Source: Pseudomonas viridiflava (GTDB lineage: Bacteria > Pseudomonadota > Gammaproteobacteria > Pseudomonadales > Pseudomonadaceae). From it: 64,000 nucleotides of DNA. This document shows, piece after piece, positions 42,246-51,665 of this stretch. The stretch is taken from positions 496,001-560,000 of the forward strand of contig NZ_UTHA01000001.1 of NCBI RefSeq assembly GCF_900582195.1, read 5' to 3'. Within the stretch, counting starts at the first letter, position 1. Each line of letters begins with the position of its first letter. The notes beneath the pieces are model-generated. The model saw nothing but the letters and a program-made list of their open reading frames with translations. It was not told the origin of the DNA and made no database searches. The translations under genes and the position numbers were made by a program.

Positions 42246-42255
42246 TCAGGCAATC

Positions 42256-43017
42256 TTACTTATCGTCAGCATCGCCCGGAACATTAGCGGTTTCGCCGCT
42301 TGTCCCTTCAACTTCTTCCTTCATGCGCTTGAGGCCCATGTGGCGCACGTCGGTGCCGCGCACCAGGTAGATGACCAGTTCGGAGATGTTGCGCGCGTGA
42401 TCGCCGATACGCTCCAGCGAACGCAGCACCCAGATGATGCTCAAGACCCGCGAGATAGAGCGCGGGTCCTCCATCATGTAGGTCGCCAGCTCGCGCAGGG
42501 CGGTCTTGTATTCGCGGTCGATGATCTTGTCGTACTGCGCCACCGACAACGCCAGATCGGCGTCGAAACGAGCAAACGCGTCCAGCGCATCGCGGACCAT
42601 GTTGCGCACCTGATCGCCGATGTGGCGAACCTCGACGTAACCGCGCGGCGCTTCGCCTTCTTCGCACAGCTGAATCGCACGACGGGCGATCTTGGTCGCT
42701 TCGTCACCGATGCGCTCAAGGTCGATCACCGACTTGGAAATGCTGATGATCAGACGCAGGTCGGACGCCGCCGGCTGACGACGGGCAAGAATGCGCAGGC
42801 ATTCTTCGTCGATGTTGCGTTCCATCTGGTTGATCTGATCGTCGATCTCGCGCACCTGCTGAGCCAGACCGGAATCGGCCTCGATCAGCGCGGTCACCGC
42901 GTCGTTGACCTGCTTCTCGACCAGCCCGCCCATGGCCAGGAGGTGGCTGCGCACTTCCTCAAGCTCAGCGTTGAACTGCGCGGAGATGTGATGAGTGAGG
43001 CCTTCTTTGGAAATCAT
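42256..43017 (-). CDS. phoU: Phosphate-signalling protein PhoU
   Basis: The 253-residue protein consists of two three-helix PhoU repeats with the metal-binding E-x-x-x-D pattern in each (for example LIEADSGLAQQVREIDDQIN and ERIGDEATKIAR; ERIGDHARNISELVIYLV). PhoU keeps PhoR inactive when phosphate is plentiful by connecting it with PstB. ATG 43017. It follows pstB after a 125-base gap that holds a repeated element. Confidence 0.96.
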   Translation of the reverse strand: MISKEGLTHHISAQFNAELEEVRSHLLAMGGLVEKQVNDAVTALIEADSGLAQQVREIDDQINQMERNIDEECLRILARRQPAASDLRLIISISKSVIDLERIGDEATKIARRAIQLCEEGEAPRGYVEVRHIGDQVRNMVRDALDAFARFDADLALSVAQYDKIIDREYKTALRELATYMMEDPRSISRVLSIIWVLRSLERIGDHARNISELVIYLVRGTDVRHMGLKRMKEEVEGTSGETANVPGDADDK

Positions 43018-43042
43018 GCATTCGCTCCGAAAAAGCGTTTAA

Positions 43043-43142
43043 CCAAGAGCTGCAAGCTACAAGCTGCAAGCTGTTATGTGGTGATCCATGCCGCTTCGCT
43101 TCTAACTTGCCGCTTGAAGCTTGCCGCTCGCAGCCGCTTCAA
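43043..43142. repeat. AAGCTGCAAGC-type dispersed repeat between pstB and phoU
   Basis: The short unit gctgcaagct/gctacaagct recurs (agctgcaagctacaagctgcaagctg), and diverged inverse units (cttgccgcttgaagcttgccgc) appear 40 bases later. This is a dispersed element I recall from fluorescent pseudomonads, distinct from the REP family. It can form a long hairpin in the pstB-phoU mRNA. Confidence 0.6.
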
Positions 43143-43976
43143 TCAGCCATAACGACCGGTGATGTAGTCTTCGGTCTGCTTCTTCGCCGGATTGGTGAAC
43201 AGGGTATCGGTGTCGCCGAATTCCACCAGTTTGCCCATGTACATGAACGCCGTGTAGTCGGACACCCGCGCGGCCTGTTGCATGTTGTGGGTCACGATGA
43301 CGATGGTGAACTTGGATTTCAGCTCGTAGATCAGCTCTTCAACCTTCAGGGTCGAGATCGGGTCGAGGGCCGAGCACGGTTCGTCGAGCAACAGCACTTC
43401 CGGCTCAACCGCGATGGTGCGCGCGATCACCAGACGTTGTTGCTGACCACCGGACAGACCGAGGGCTGACTCGTGCAGACGGTCTTTGACTTCGTCCCAC
43501 AGCGCCGCGCCTTTCAACGCCCACTCGACCGCTTCGTCGAGGACGCGCTTCTTGTTGATGCCCTGGATGCGCAGGCCGTACACCACGTTTTCGTAGATGG
43601 TCTTCGGAAACGGGTTGGGCTTCTGAAACACCATGCCGACACGGCGACGCAGTTCGGCCACGTCTTCGCCCTTGCGATAGATGTTGTTGCCGTACAGGTT
43701 GATCGCGCCTTCTACGCGGCAGCCGTCAACCAGGTCGTTCATGCGGTTGAAGGTGCGCAGCAGCGTGGATTTACCACAGCCGGACGGGCCGATGAAGGCC
43801 GTTACGCGCTGTTTCGGGATGTTCAGGCTGACGTCATACAGCGCTTGCTTATCGCCGTAGAACAGGTTCAGGCCCGGGACTTCGATGGCAACGGTTTCCT
43901 GCTCAAGATTCAGGCTCTGCTTGTCTCGGCCCAAGGCGGACATGTTGATGCCGTGGCTATGTGTTTCGTGCTGCAT
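43143..43976 (-). CDS. pstB: Phosphate ABC transporter ATPase PstB
   Basis: The 277-residue ATPase has Walker [10 protein letters not shown] (63-71), Q-loop FQKPNPFP, signature LSGGQQQRL, Walker [13 protein letters not shown] and H-loop VTHNM. It powers high-affinity phosphate uptake with PstC/PstA and relays Pst status to PhoU/PhoR. A 30-residue N-terminal extension precedes the core. ATG 43976 is 169 bases downstream of pstA, a gap that contains a REP doublet. Confidence 0.97.
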   Translation of the reverse strand: MQHETHSHGINMSALGRDKQSLNLEQETVAIEVPGLNLFYGDKQALYDVSLNIPKQRVTAFIGPSGCGKSTLLRTFNRMNDLVDGCRVEGAINLYGNNIYRKGEDVAELRRRVGMVFQKPNPFPKTIYENVVYGLRIQGINKKRVLDEAVEWALKGAALWDEVKDRLHESALGLSGGQQQRLVIARTIAVEPEVLLLDEPCSALDPISTLKVEELIYELKSKFTIVIVTHNMQQAARVSDYTAFMYMGKLVEFGDTDTLFTNPAKKQTEDYITGRYG

Positions 43977-44058
43977 GGGAGGCTCCCTGTGCTAACAAAT
44001 TCGGTTCGGAACACTGCTTGTTGCAGCTTCCATCAATATTCCAGTGGACGCGGTTCAA

Positions 44059-44130
44059 TGTGGGAGCGAGCTTGCTCGCGAAGGGGCCCTTGAGGCCGCC
44101 AAAAGCTTCGCGAGCAAGCTCGCTCCCACA
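44059..44130. repeat. REP doublet between pstA and pstB
   Basis: gtgggagcgagcttgctcgcgaa and its inverse ttcgcgagcaagctcgctcccaca enclose about 25 bases. It sits inside the pst operon and could act as an mRNA stabiliser or end point. Confidence 0.9.
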
Positions 44131-44145
44131 GGGTTCGTGTCGTCC

Positions 44146-45816
44146 TTAGCTATCCAGTGCTTTGTATTTTTCGCGCAGGTGGTTACGGATATACACCGCC
44201 GACAGGTTCAACGTGGCGATCACCAACACCAGCAACAGCGCCGTGGCGTACACCAGCGGACGCGCCGCTTCGACGTTCGGGCTCTGGAAGCCGACGTCAT
44301 AAATGTGGAAGCCCAAGTGCATGATCTTCTGATCCAGGTGCAGGTACGGGTAGTTGCCGTCCACCGGCAGCGACGGCGCCAGTTTCACCACACCCACCAG
44401 CATCAGCGGCGCCACTTCACCGGCGGCACGGGCCACGGCGAGGATCATGCCGGTCATCATCGCCGGGCTGGCCATCGGGATGACGATCTTCCACAAGGTT
44501 TCAGCCTTGGTCGCGCCGAGGGCCAGCGAGCCCTCACGCACGGTACGCGGGATGCGCGCCAGACCTTCTTCAGTCGCGACGATCACCACCGGTACCGCCA
44601 GCAGCGCCAGGGTCAGCGAGGCCCAGAGCAGACCAGGTGTACCGAAGGTCGGCGCCGGCAGCGCTTCGGGGAAGAACAAGCGGTCGACCGAACCACCCAA
44701 CACATAAACGAAGAAGCCCAGACCGAACACGCCGTAAACGATCGCCGGTACGCCGGCGAGGTTGTTCACCGCGATACGGATGATCCGCGTCAGGGTGTTC
44801 TGCTTGGCGTATTCGCGCAGGTACACAGCCGCCAGCACGCCGAACGGGGTGACGATCATCGCCATGATCAACGTCATCATCACGGTGCCGAAGATTGCCG
44901 GGAAGATCCCGCCTTCGGTGTTGGCTTCACGCGGGTCGTCCGAGAGGAATTCCCAGATCTTGCTGAAGTAGAAACCGACTTTGGTGAAGGTGCTCATCGC
45001 GTTCGGCTGGTAGGCGTGAACCACTTTGCCCAGACCGATTTCGATCTCTTTGCCGTTGGCATCGCGAGCGGTCAAGGCATCGCGGTTGAACTGCGCATGC
45101 AGATCAGCCAGACGCGCTTCGATGTCCTGATAACGCGCATTCAGCTCGGCGCGCTCGGATTCCATGTCCGCTTGCGCGGTGGCGTCGAGTTTGCCTTCCA
45201 GTTCCAGTTTGCGACCGTGCAGACGGATGCGTTCGAGACCGGCGTTGATAGCACCAATGTCAGTCTTTTCCAGCGACTTCAGTTGCGCCGCCAGACCGTT
45301 CACACGGTTGATCCGCGCCTGCAGCTCAGGCCAGGCAGCCTCGCCCTCGGCGATGACTTTGCCATCCTGCTTGACGTTGACCAGATAGCCGTAGAAGTTG
45401 CCCCACTCGCGACGTTCGATCGCCATCAGCTCCGGCGGCGTGGTCTGGTTGGTCAGCCACTCGCCGACGATCCAGGTGAAGTCGTTGCCGTTCAGATCAC
45501 GGTTGCCGACCTTGATCAGCTCGCGGGTCATGAATTCCGGGCCCTCATCAGGCACCGGCAAACCGGCACTCTTCAGACGGGCGCGGGGCACTTCTTCCTT
45601 CTGCACCACTTCACCGATGACCAGGTGATTGGCCTGGCCCGGTACGTCGTAATGGGCGTGGACCAGGTCCGCCGGCCAGAAGTGACCCAGACCGCGCACG
45701 GCAATCACCGCCAGCAGGCCAATGGTCATGATGACCGCGATGGACACCGCGCCACCGCTGATCCAGACGCCCGGGGCGCCGCTCTTGAACCATCCTTTCA
45801 AGGAGTTCTGTTTCAC
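44146..45816 (-). CDS. pstA: Phosphate ABC transporter permease PstA
   Basis: At 556 residues it is the long Pseudomonas version: an N-terminal helix (about 22-44), a large DUF3333-type periplasmic/coiled-coil region (to about 265, with LEKTDIGAINAGLERIRLHGRKLELEGKLD) and a C-terminal permease domain with the EAA loop (EEGLARIPRTVREGSLALGATKAETLWKIVIP in pieces). The start is GTG 45816 with GAAG upstream. It follows pstC by 16 bases. Confidence 0.95.
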   Translation of the reverse strand: MKQNSLKGWFKSGAPGVWISGGAVSIAVIMTIGLLAVIAVRGLGHFWPADLVHAHYDVPGQANHLVIGEVVQKEEVPRARLKSAGLPVPDEGPEFMTRELIKVGNRDLNGNDFTWIVGEWLTNQTTPPELMAIERREWGNFYGYLVNVKQDGKVIAEGEAAWPELQARINRVNGLAAQLKSLEKTDIGAINAGLERIRLHGRKLELEGKLDATAQADMESERAELNARYQDIEARLADLHAQFNRDALTARDANGKEIEIGLGKVVHAYQPNAMSTFTKVGFYFSKIWEFLSDDPREANTEGGIFPAIFGTVMMTLIMAMIVTPFGVLAAVYLREYAKQNTLTRIIRIAVNNLAGVPAIVYGVFGLGFFVYVLGGSVDRLFFPEALPAPTFGTPGLLWASLTLALLAVPVVIVATEEGLARIPRTVREGSLALGATKAETLWKIVIPMASPAMMTGMILAVARAAGEVAPLMLVGVVKLAPSLPVDGNYPYLHLDQKIMHLGFHIYDVGFQSPNVEAARPLVYATALLLVLVIATLNLSAVYIRNHLREKYKALDS

Positions 45817-45832
45817 AGACTTCTACCTTTGC

Positions 45833-48115
45833 TTAAAGCGACGAGTATTTCTTGCGCAGACGCTGACGAATCAGTTCTGCCAGGGTGTTCATGACGAAGG
45901 TGAACAGCAGCAGCACCAGCGCCGAGAGGAACAGCACGCGGTAGTGGCTGCCGCCGACTTCCGACTCGGGCATTTCCACCGCGACGTTGGCGGCCAGGGT
46001 GCGCAGGCCTTCGAACAGGTTCATTTCCATGACCGGGGTGTTGCCGGTGGCCATCAGCACGATCATGGTTTCGCCGACCGCCCGGCCCATGCCGATCATC
46101 AGCGCCGAGAAGATCCCCGGGCTGGCAGTCAGGATCACCACGCGAGTCATGGTCTGCCACGGCGTGGCACCCAAGGCCAGCGAGCCGAGGGTCAGGCCGC
46201 GCGGCACACTGAACACGGCATCCTCAGCGATCGAGTAGATGTTCGGGATGACCGCAAAACCCATGGCCAGACCGACCACCAGTGCGTTGCGCTGGTCGTA
46301 GGTGATGCCGAGGTCGTGGGAGATCCACATGCGCATGTCGCCGCCGAAGAACCAGTTCTCCATGAACGGGCTCATGTACAGCGACAGCCAGCCCACAAAC
46401 AGAATCACCGGGATCAGCAGCGCACTTTCCCAACCGTCCGGGACTCGCAGACGAATCGACTCAGGCAGGCGACTGAAGGTGAAACCGGCGATCAGAATGC
46501 CGATCGGCAACAGCATCAGCAGGCTGAAGATGCCTGGCAGATGCCCTTCTACGTAAGGTGCGAGGAACAGACCGGCGAAGAAACCGAGGATCACCGTCGG
46601 CATCGCTTCCATCAGCTCGATCACCGGTTTGACCTTGCGGCGCATGCCCGGGGCCATGAAATACGCGGTGTAGATCGCCGCAGCCACGGCCAGTGGAGCG
46701 GCCAGAAGCATTGCGTAGAATGCGGCTTTCAGGGTGCCGAAGGTCAGTGGCGACAGGCTCAGTTTCGGTTCGAAATCGGTGTTGGCGGCGGTCGATTGCC
46801 AGACGTATTTAGGCTCGTCGTAGTTCTCGTACCAGACCTTGCTCCACAGCGCGCTCCACGACACTTCCGGGTGCGGGTTGTCGAGCAGCAACGGTTGCAG
46901 CTTGCCGCCGGCTTCGACGATCACGCGGTTGGCGCGCGGCGACAGACCGAACAGGCCTTCGCCTTCTACAACTTGATCGACCAGCAGCGTGCGGTGCGCG
47001 GTGCTGTGGAACACGCCGAGCTTGCCGCTGGCATCCAGCGCGACGAAGCCTTTGCGACGCTCTTCGGCGGAGATTTCAACGATCGGCGTGGTGCCCATCT
47101 GGAAGGTACGAATCTGCTTCAGGCGCAGCTCGCCATCGGTGTCGCGGGCCATGAACCATTGGGCCAGACCACCCTTGGAGTCGCCGACGATCAACGATAT
47201 GCCACCGACCAGTTGCGTGGTTGCGGTGACTTCAGCGTCAGCGTTTTCCAGCAGTTTGTAGCGACCGTTGAGGCTCTTGTCGCGCAGGCTGAACACATCG
47301 GCCTGAGCGCGACCGTTGACCACGTACAGCCACTGCTGGCGCGGGTCGACGAAGATGTTTTTCACCGGCTCGGTCATTTGCGGCAGATCGATACGCTTCT
47401 GCTCGTTGGTGACTTCGCCGGTCATCATGTTTTCTTCGCTGGTCAGCGACAAAACATTGAGTTGCGAACCGGTCGAACCGACCAGCATCAGGGTCGTGTC
47501 GGTGGCGTTGAGGCTGACATGCTCCAGCGCACCGCCGGCTTCGTTCAGCGCGATCGGTGCCTCGCCATATGGATACTCGATGGCCGGGGTGATGGTTTTC
47601 TTGCCATCGGGGTAGCTGACTTTGTAGGTGTGACGGAACACCAGCGCCTGGCCGTTGGACAGGCCCACGGCCACCAGCGGATGGCCCGGCTGATCTTCAC
47701 CAATGGAGGTCACGGTGGCGCCGGCCGGAACCGGCAGATCGACGCGCTTCAGTTCAGCGCCACTGTCGATATCGAAGAACAATGCCTGGCCCTTGTCGGA
47801 AACACGCATAGCCACCTGATTCTGCTCTTCGAGCGAAATCATCAGCGGCTTGCCGGCGTCCTGCATCCAGGCCGGGGTGATCGAGTCTTTCGCGGTCAGG
47901 TCGGCACCCTGGAACAGCGGTGCAACCACGTAGGCGAGGAAGAAGAAGATCAGGGTGATGGCTGCCAGCACCGCAAGACCGCCAACGAGGACGTACCAGC
48001 GGGTGAAGCGATCCTTGAGCGCACGAATGCGGCGCTTGCGTTGCAGCTCAGGCGTATTGAAGTCAATGCGCTTGGGAGGATTAGTAGTCATTTGGGAATT
48101 GGCCAGATCATTCAT
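45833..48115 (-). CDS. pstC: Phosphate ABC transporter permease PstC
   Basis: This 760-residue permease is also the long Pseudomonas type: a cytoplasmic N-terminus, one helix (about 40-62), a periplasmic region of about 400 residues with beta-propeller-like repeats (DKGQALFFDIDSGAELKRVD, QQWLYVVNGRAQADVFSL), then six permease helices with EAA motif (PRGLTLGSLALGATPWQTMTRVV). The large periplasmic part is not in E. coli PstC. ATG 48115 has GGTGAG. A near-perfect Pho box ends only 22 bases upstream of this ATG. Confidence 0.94.
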   Translation of the reverse strand: MNDLANSQMTTNPPKRIDFNTPELQRKRRIRALKDRFTRWYVLVGGLAVLAAITLIFFFLAYVVAPLFQGADLTAKDSITPAWMQDAGKPLMISLEEQNQVAMRVSDKGQALFFDIDSGAELKRVDLPVPAGATVTSIGEDQPGHPLVAVGLSNGQALVFRHTYKVSYPDGKKTITPAIEYPYGEAPIALNEAGGALEHVSLNATDTTLMLVGSTGSQLNVLSLTSEENMMTGEVTNEQKRIDLPQMTEPVKNIFVDPRQQWLYVVNGRAQADVFSLRDKSLNGRYKLLENADAEVTATTQLVGGISLIVGDSKGGLAQWFMARDTDGELRLKQIRTFQMGTTPIVEISAEERRKGFVALDASGKLGVFHSTAHRTLLVDQVVEGEGLFGLSPRANRVIVEAGGKLQPLLLDNPHPEVSWSALWSKVWYENYDEPKYVWQSTAANTDFEPKLSLSPLTFGTLKAAFYAMLLAAPLAVAAAIYTAYFMAPGMRRKVKPVIELMEAMPTVILGFFAGLFLAPYVEGHLPGIFSLLMLLPIGILIAGFTFSRLPESIRLRVPDGWESALLIPVILFVGWLSLYMSPFMENWFFGGDMRMWISHDLGITYDQRNALVVGLAMGFAVIPNIYSIAEDAVFSVPRGLTLGSLALGATPWQTMTRVVILTASPGIFSALMIGMGRAVGETMIVLMATGNTPVMEMNLFEGLRTLAANVAVEMPESEVGGSHYRVLFLSALVLLLFTFVMNTLAELIRQRLRKKYSSL

Positions 48116-48137
48116 GCGCTCACCCTAGCGATCCTGT

Positions 48138-48155
48138 ATGACAGAAAGATGACAA
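48138..48155 (-). promoter_or_regulatory. Near-consensus Pho box just upstream of pstC
   Basis: On the minus strand TTGTCAT-CTTT-CTGTCAT differs from the ideal direct repeat at one position. A weaker third half-site (gcgtcac) precedes it. The best-spaced hexamer after it is TAGGGT (48127-48122), which would put the transcript start at or beside the pstC ATG. Confidence 0.6.
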
Positions 48156-48218
48156 TGCAGTGACGCAGCAAATCCACCGCCAGCGGGGCTGGCAGAGGAT
48201 CAAAAATTTGAGGTGTGG

Positions 48219-48251
48219 AAAAGGCCGGCCTGCGCGCAGATCCGGCCTTTT
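48219..48251 (-). terminator. Terminator/attenuator between pstS and pstC
   Basis: AAAAGGCCGG (48219-48228) pairs with CCGGCCTTTT (48242-48251). It lies 38 bases past the pstS stop and can end transcription on the minus strand, allowing more pstS than pstC mRNA. Confidence 0.8.
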
Positions 48252-48288
48252 ACCTGAGTCCGATGGGGTTCACCCTGGACTCAATTTG

Positions 48289-49287
48289 TTACTTCTTTGC
48301 GACAGCGCCGCCTTCCTGCAGACCCAGATCAGCCAGTGCTTTTGCAGCAACCTTGGCTGGCAGCGGGATGTAACCGTCTTTCACTACGACTTCCTGGCCC
48401 TGTTTGGACAGAACCAGTTTCACGAACTCGGCTTCCAGCGGTGCCAGAGGCTTGTTCGGGGCTTTGTTGATGTACACGTAGAGGAAGCGCGACAGCGGGT
48501 ACTTGCCGTTCAGGGCGTTTTCTTCGGTGTCTTCGATGAAGTCGGTGCTGCCTTTCTTGGCCAGAGGCACGGTCTTCACGCTGGCAGTCTTGTAACCGAT
48601 GCCCGAGTAACCGATGCCGTTCAGCGAGGAGCTGATCGACTGCACGACCGACGCCGAACCTGGTTGTTCGTTCACGTTCGGCTTGTAGTCACCTTTGCAC
48701 AGGGCTTCTTCCTTGAAGTAGCCGTAGGTGCCGGATACCGAGTTACGGCCGAACAGTTGCACCGGCTTGTTGGCCAGGTCGCCGGTCACGCCCAGCTCGC
48801 CCCAGGTTTTCACGTCGGCTTTGGCGCCGCACAGACGGGTCGACGAGAAGATCGCATCAACCTGCTCCATGGTCAGGTGCTGGATCGGGTTGTCCTTGTG
48901 CACGAATACCGCCAGGGCATCCACGGCAACCGGGATAGCGGTTGGCTTGTAGCCGTACTTCTGCTCGAAGGCCGCCAGTTCGGTGTCCTTCATCTTGCGG
49001 CTCATCGGGCCCAGGTTGGAGGTGCCTTCAGTCAGCGCAGGTGGCGCAGTGGCGGAGCCAGCGGCCTGAATCTGGATATTTACGTTCGGGTATTCTTTTT
49101 TGTAGTTCTCAGCCCAGAGGGTCATGAGGTTGGCCAGGGTATCGGAGCCGACGCTGGACAGGTTGCCCGACACACCAGTGGTCTTGGTGTAGCTCGGGAT
49201 AGCAGGGTCAACAGCGGCAACCGCGTTGGCAGTCGCAACGCCAGCAGCGACAAAAGTCATTGCCGCCATCAAACGCTTCAGTTTCAT
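48289..49287 (-). CDS. pstS: Periplasmic phosphate-binding protein PstS
   Basis: The 332-residue protein has a signal peptide ([24 protein letters not shown]). The phosphate-site segments are [35 protein letters not shown] (in pieces) and [17 protein letters not shown]. It delivers phosphate to PstC/PstA. ATG 49287 has TAGGAGT upstream. A Pho box lies about 70 bases upstream, and a terminator separates it from pstC. Confidence 0.95.
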   Translation of the reverse strand: MKLKRLMAAMTFVAAGVATANAVAAVDPAIPSYTKTTGVSGNLSSVGSDTLANLMTLWAENYKKEYPNVNIQIQAAGSATAPPALTEGTSNLGPMSRKMKDTELAAFEQKYGYKPTAIPVAVDALAVFVHKDNPIQHLTMEQVDAIFSSTRLCGAKADVKTWGELGVTGDLANKPVQLFGRNSVSGTYGYFKEEALCKGDYKPNVNEQPGSASVVQSISSSLNGIGYSGIGYKTASVKTVPLAKKGSTDFIEDTEENALNGKYPLSRFLYVYINKAPNKPLAPLEAEFVKLVLSKQGQEVVVKDGYIPLPAKVAAKALADLGLQEGGAVAKK

Positions 49288-49327
49288 GCCTTACTCCTAG
49301 CAGATAGGGTGTGTTAAGTCGGGGCCA

Positions 49328-49372
49328 AGTATCAGCAGGCCGTGTGAACACTCTATGGCTGAAATATGACAA
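49328..49372 (-). promoter_or_regulatory. PhoB-dependent promoter of pstS
   Basis: Three 11-base-spaced half-sites read TTGTCAT-ATTT-CAGCCAT-AGAG-TGTTCAC (49372-49344). Ten bases later is GATACT (49333-49328) as -10. The layout matches known pstS promoters, in which the Pho box replaces the -35 element. Confidence 0.65.
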
Positions 49373-49400
49373 TTGGATGAAAGGCCAGCATGTCGCGACA

Positions 49401-49512
49401 GATCGTTCCCACGCTCTGCGTGGGAACGCCGCCATGGACGCTCTGCGTCCGCATTTGAGAAGTGACGCGGAGCGTCACAGGATGCATTCCCACGCGGAGC
49501 GTGGGAACGATC
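49401..49512. repeat. GATCGTTCCCACGC-type inverted repeat element
   Basis: gatcgttcccacgctctgcgtgggaa at the left and ttcccacgcggagcgtgggaacgatc at the right are mutual inverses. Inside are gacgctctgcgtc and gtgacgcggagcgtcac, smaller palindromes of the same design. This is a second dispersed Pseudomonas repeat family, unrelated to the REP, between pstS and the MFS gene. Confidence 0.8.
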
Positions 49513-49527
49513 AGGCGGGAGGGGAAA

Positions 49528-50826
49528 TCAGCGCCCCCTCTTCCAGAGCCACGCCCCGACCAGAATCCCCATCGCGCACAGCACCGCCACATAGTAAGCA
49601 GGCCCCATCGCACTTTCTTTCAGCAGCAGACTCACCACCATCGGCGTCAACCCGCCAAAAATCGCGTAAGCCACGTTATACGAGAACGACAACCCGCTGA
49701 AGCGCACCACCGGCGGAAACGCTTTGACCATTACATATGGCACCGCACCAATGGTGCCCACCAGAAAACCGGTCAACGCGTACAGCGGGAACAGCCAGTT
49801 CGGATGATCGGCAAGGCTGTGATAGAAGGTCCACGAGCTCGCCAGCAAGCCCAGGCAACCAAACACAAACACGCGCCCGGCACCAAAGCGATCCGCCAGT
49901 GCGCCGGAAATGATGCAGCCAATGCTCAGAAACACGATCGCCAGACTGTTCGATTGCAACGACTCGGTCGGCGAGAAGTGATAGACCGTTTGCAGCACGG
50001 TCGGGGTCATCAGGATGACCACGACGATCCCCGCCGACAGCAACCAGGTCAGCAGCATCGAGATCGCAATCGCGCCGCGATGATCACGCAGCACCGCGCG
50101 CAGCGGTACTTCTTCAGCCAAGGCTTTACGCAACTGCAGTTCGGCGAACACTGGGGTTTCGTGCAGCCAGCGGCGCAAGTAAACCGAGAACAGGCCGAAC
50201 ACACCGCCGAGCAGGAACGGGATTCGCCAGGCGTAATCGGAAACCTCAGCCGGCGTATAAATGCTGTTGATCGCCGTGGCGACCAGCGAGCCGAGCAAAA
50301 TACCGGCAGTCAGGCCGCTGGTGAGCGTGCCGCAGGCGTACCCCATGTGTTTTTGCGGGACGTGTTCGGAAACGAAGACCCACGCCCCCGGCACCTCACC
50401 GCCAATCGCCGCGCCCTGAATCACCCGCATCAATAGAAGAAGGATCGGCGCCCACAGGCCGATCTGCGCGTAGGTTGGCAGCAGACCCATGATCAGGGTC
50501 GGCACAGCCATCATGAAAATGCTCAGGGTGAACATCTTCTTGCGCCCCAGCAGGTCGCCGAAGTGCGCCATGACGATGCCGCCCAGCGGTCGCGCCAGAT
50601 AGCCGGCGGCGAAAATGCCGAAGGTCTGCATCAGGCGCAGCCACTCGGGCATGTCGGCGGGGAAGAACAGCTTGCCGACCACGGTGGCGAAGAAGACAAA
50701 GATGATGAAATCGTAGAATTCCAGCGCGCCGCCAAGGGCGGACAGCGACAGAGTCTTGTAGTCATTGCGGGTCAACGGTCGTGCGGGTTGCTCGGGCTGC
50801 GCGAGGCTCGAAGGCGCTGTAGTCAT
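49528..50826 (-). CDS. MFS transporter, metabolite:H+ symporter (MHS) family
   Basis: The 432-residue protein has 12 membrane helices and the MFS loop motif in the form HFGDLLGRKKMF between helices 2 and 3. Its N-terminus (LSLSALGGALEFYDFIIFVFF) resembles ProP/KgtP-type carriers of dicarboxylates or osmolytes. The substrate cannot be told from sequence. I start at ATG 50826, with AAGAGA upstream; the longer open frame to 50997 has no family resemblance. Location corresponds to PA5370. Confidence 0.88.
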   Translation of the reverse strand: MTTAPSSLAQPEQPARPLTRNDYKTLSLSALGGALEFYDFIIFVFFATVVGKLFFPADMPEWLRLMQTFGIFAAGYLARPLGGIVMAHFGDLLGRKKMFTLSIFMMAVPTLIMGLLPTYAQIGLWAPILLLLMRVIQGAAIGGEVPGAWVFVSEHVPQKHMGYACGTLTSGLTAGILLGSLVATAINSIYTPAEVSDYAWRIPFLLGGVFGLFSVYLRRWLHETPVFAELQLRKALAEEVPLRAVLRDHRGAIAISMLLTWLLSAGIVVVILMTPTVLQTVYHFSPTESLQSNSLAIVFLSIGCIISGALADRFGAGRVFVFGCLGLLASSWTFYHSLADHPNWLFPLYALTGFLVGTIGAVPYVMVKAFPPVVRFSGLSFSYNVAYAIFGGLTPMVVSLLLKESAMGPAYYVAVLCAMGILVGAWLWKRGR

Positions 50827-51202
50827 GGCAAGGTCTTCTCTTATAGTCGGATCTGCCGCCACAACAACGCTGGCGGTGGCTTGGGCAGGTTCGGCACCAT
50901 AGCAAATTGTTCGAAAAAGCACATAGAGGCGCGTAATTGACGGTCGAAATGAGAACCGGATGGTCGTCGCGGAGTCTACCGACCGATATACTCGCAACCT
51001 GCTCCGGTTTGTAAGGGGTTGCTGTGCGAAAACGTCGTTGGCCCGGCCTTTGCTCGGGATTAGCCGGTTTCGCAGAGTTTCTCCTTAGGCGCCTGATGGA
51101 AAACGTGACGAACGTAGTAGGTTCGGTGCTGAATCGTTTTTCCCGAAGACGGCTACCACCAGCAATACCAACGAAGAGTCACGGGTCAGAGGCACCCCCG
51201 GC
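50827..51202. other. Divergent intergenic region between MFS and thioesterase genes
   Basis: The 376 bases carry no clear gene. A plus-strand frame from GTG 51024 to 51206 (60 codons, Arg-rich) overlaps the thioesterase ATG as ATGA, so a coupled upstream peptide is conceivable, but its sequence is low in information. TATACT at 50987-50992 is a candidate -10 for the plus-strand gene. Confidence 0.3.
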
Positions 51203-51607
51203 ATGATAGAGCTCGAACAAGAAGATCCGATCCCGCAAGGCGACCTGGCCCTGCAAATCACTGCACTCCCGCGCGAAACCAACGGCTTTGGCGATATTTT
51301 CGGCGGCTGGCTGGTAGCGCAGATGGATTTGGCCGGTACCGCAATGGCCAGTCGCGTGGCGGGCGGCCGTGTTGCCACGGTTGCCATCGATCGCATGGCA
51401 TTTCTCGTGCCTGTGGCGGTCGGCGCACAATTGTCCTTCTATACCCAGACCCTGGAAATCGGCCGCAGCTCGATCCAGATGATGGTCGAAGTGTGGAGCG
51501 ACGACCCGCTGTCCAGCGAGTGGCGTAAAGTGACCGAAGCGGTCTTCGTCTTCGTCGCCATCGACGGCAGCGGCCGCACTCGCTCGGTTCCGCCACGCGC
51601 GCGTTAA
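51203..51607 (+). CDS. Acyl-CoA thioesterase, YciA-like hotdog family
   Basis: This 134-residue single-hotdog enzyme has the active-site stretch TNGFGDIFGGWLVAQMDLAG, with the helix Asp in the expected place, then a beta sheet with VATVAIDRMAFLVPVAVG and a C-terminal strand VTEAVFVFVAIDG. It hydrolyses acyl-CoA in the cytosol. ATG 51203 lacks a strong Shine-Dalgarno; an upstream 60-codon frame ends inside this ATG. Monocistronic or co-transcribed with the mutarotase 58 bases downstream. Confidence 0.88.
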   Translation: MIELEQEDPIPQGDLALQITALPRETNGFGDIFGGWLVAQMDLAGTAMASRVAGGRVATVAIDRMAFLVPVAVGAQLSFYTQTLEIGRSSIQMMVEVWSDDPLSSEWRKVTEAVFVFVAIDGSGRTRSVPPRAR

Positions 51608-51665
51608 ACCTCGCGGCCGTTTTACGGTCGATAGTCGTCCCAAGTGTCTGATCGAGAGCTGTCCC

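Noticed and set aside
45722..48163. 813-codon plus-strand frame opposite pstC
   Set aside because: Rich in His/Gln/Arg without any motif; pstC on the other strand is a complete permease gene.
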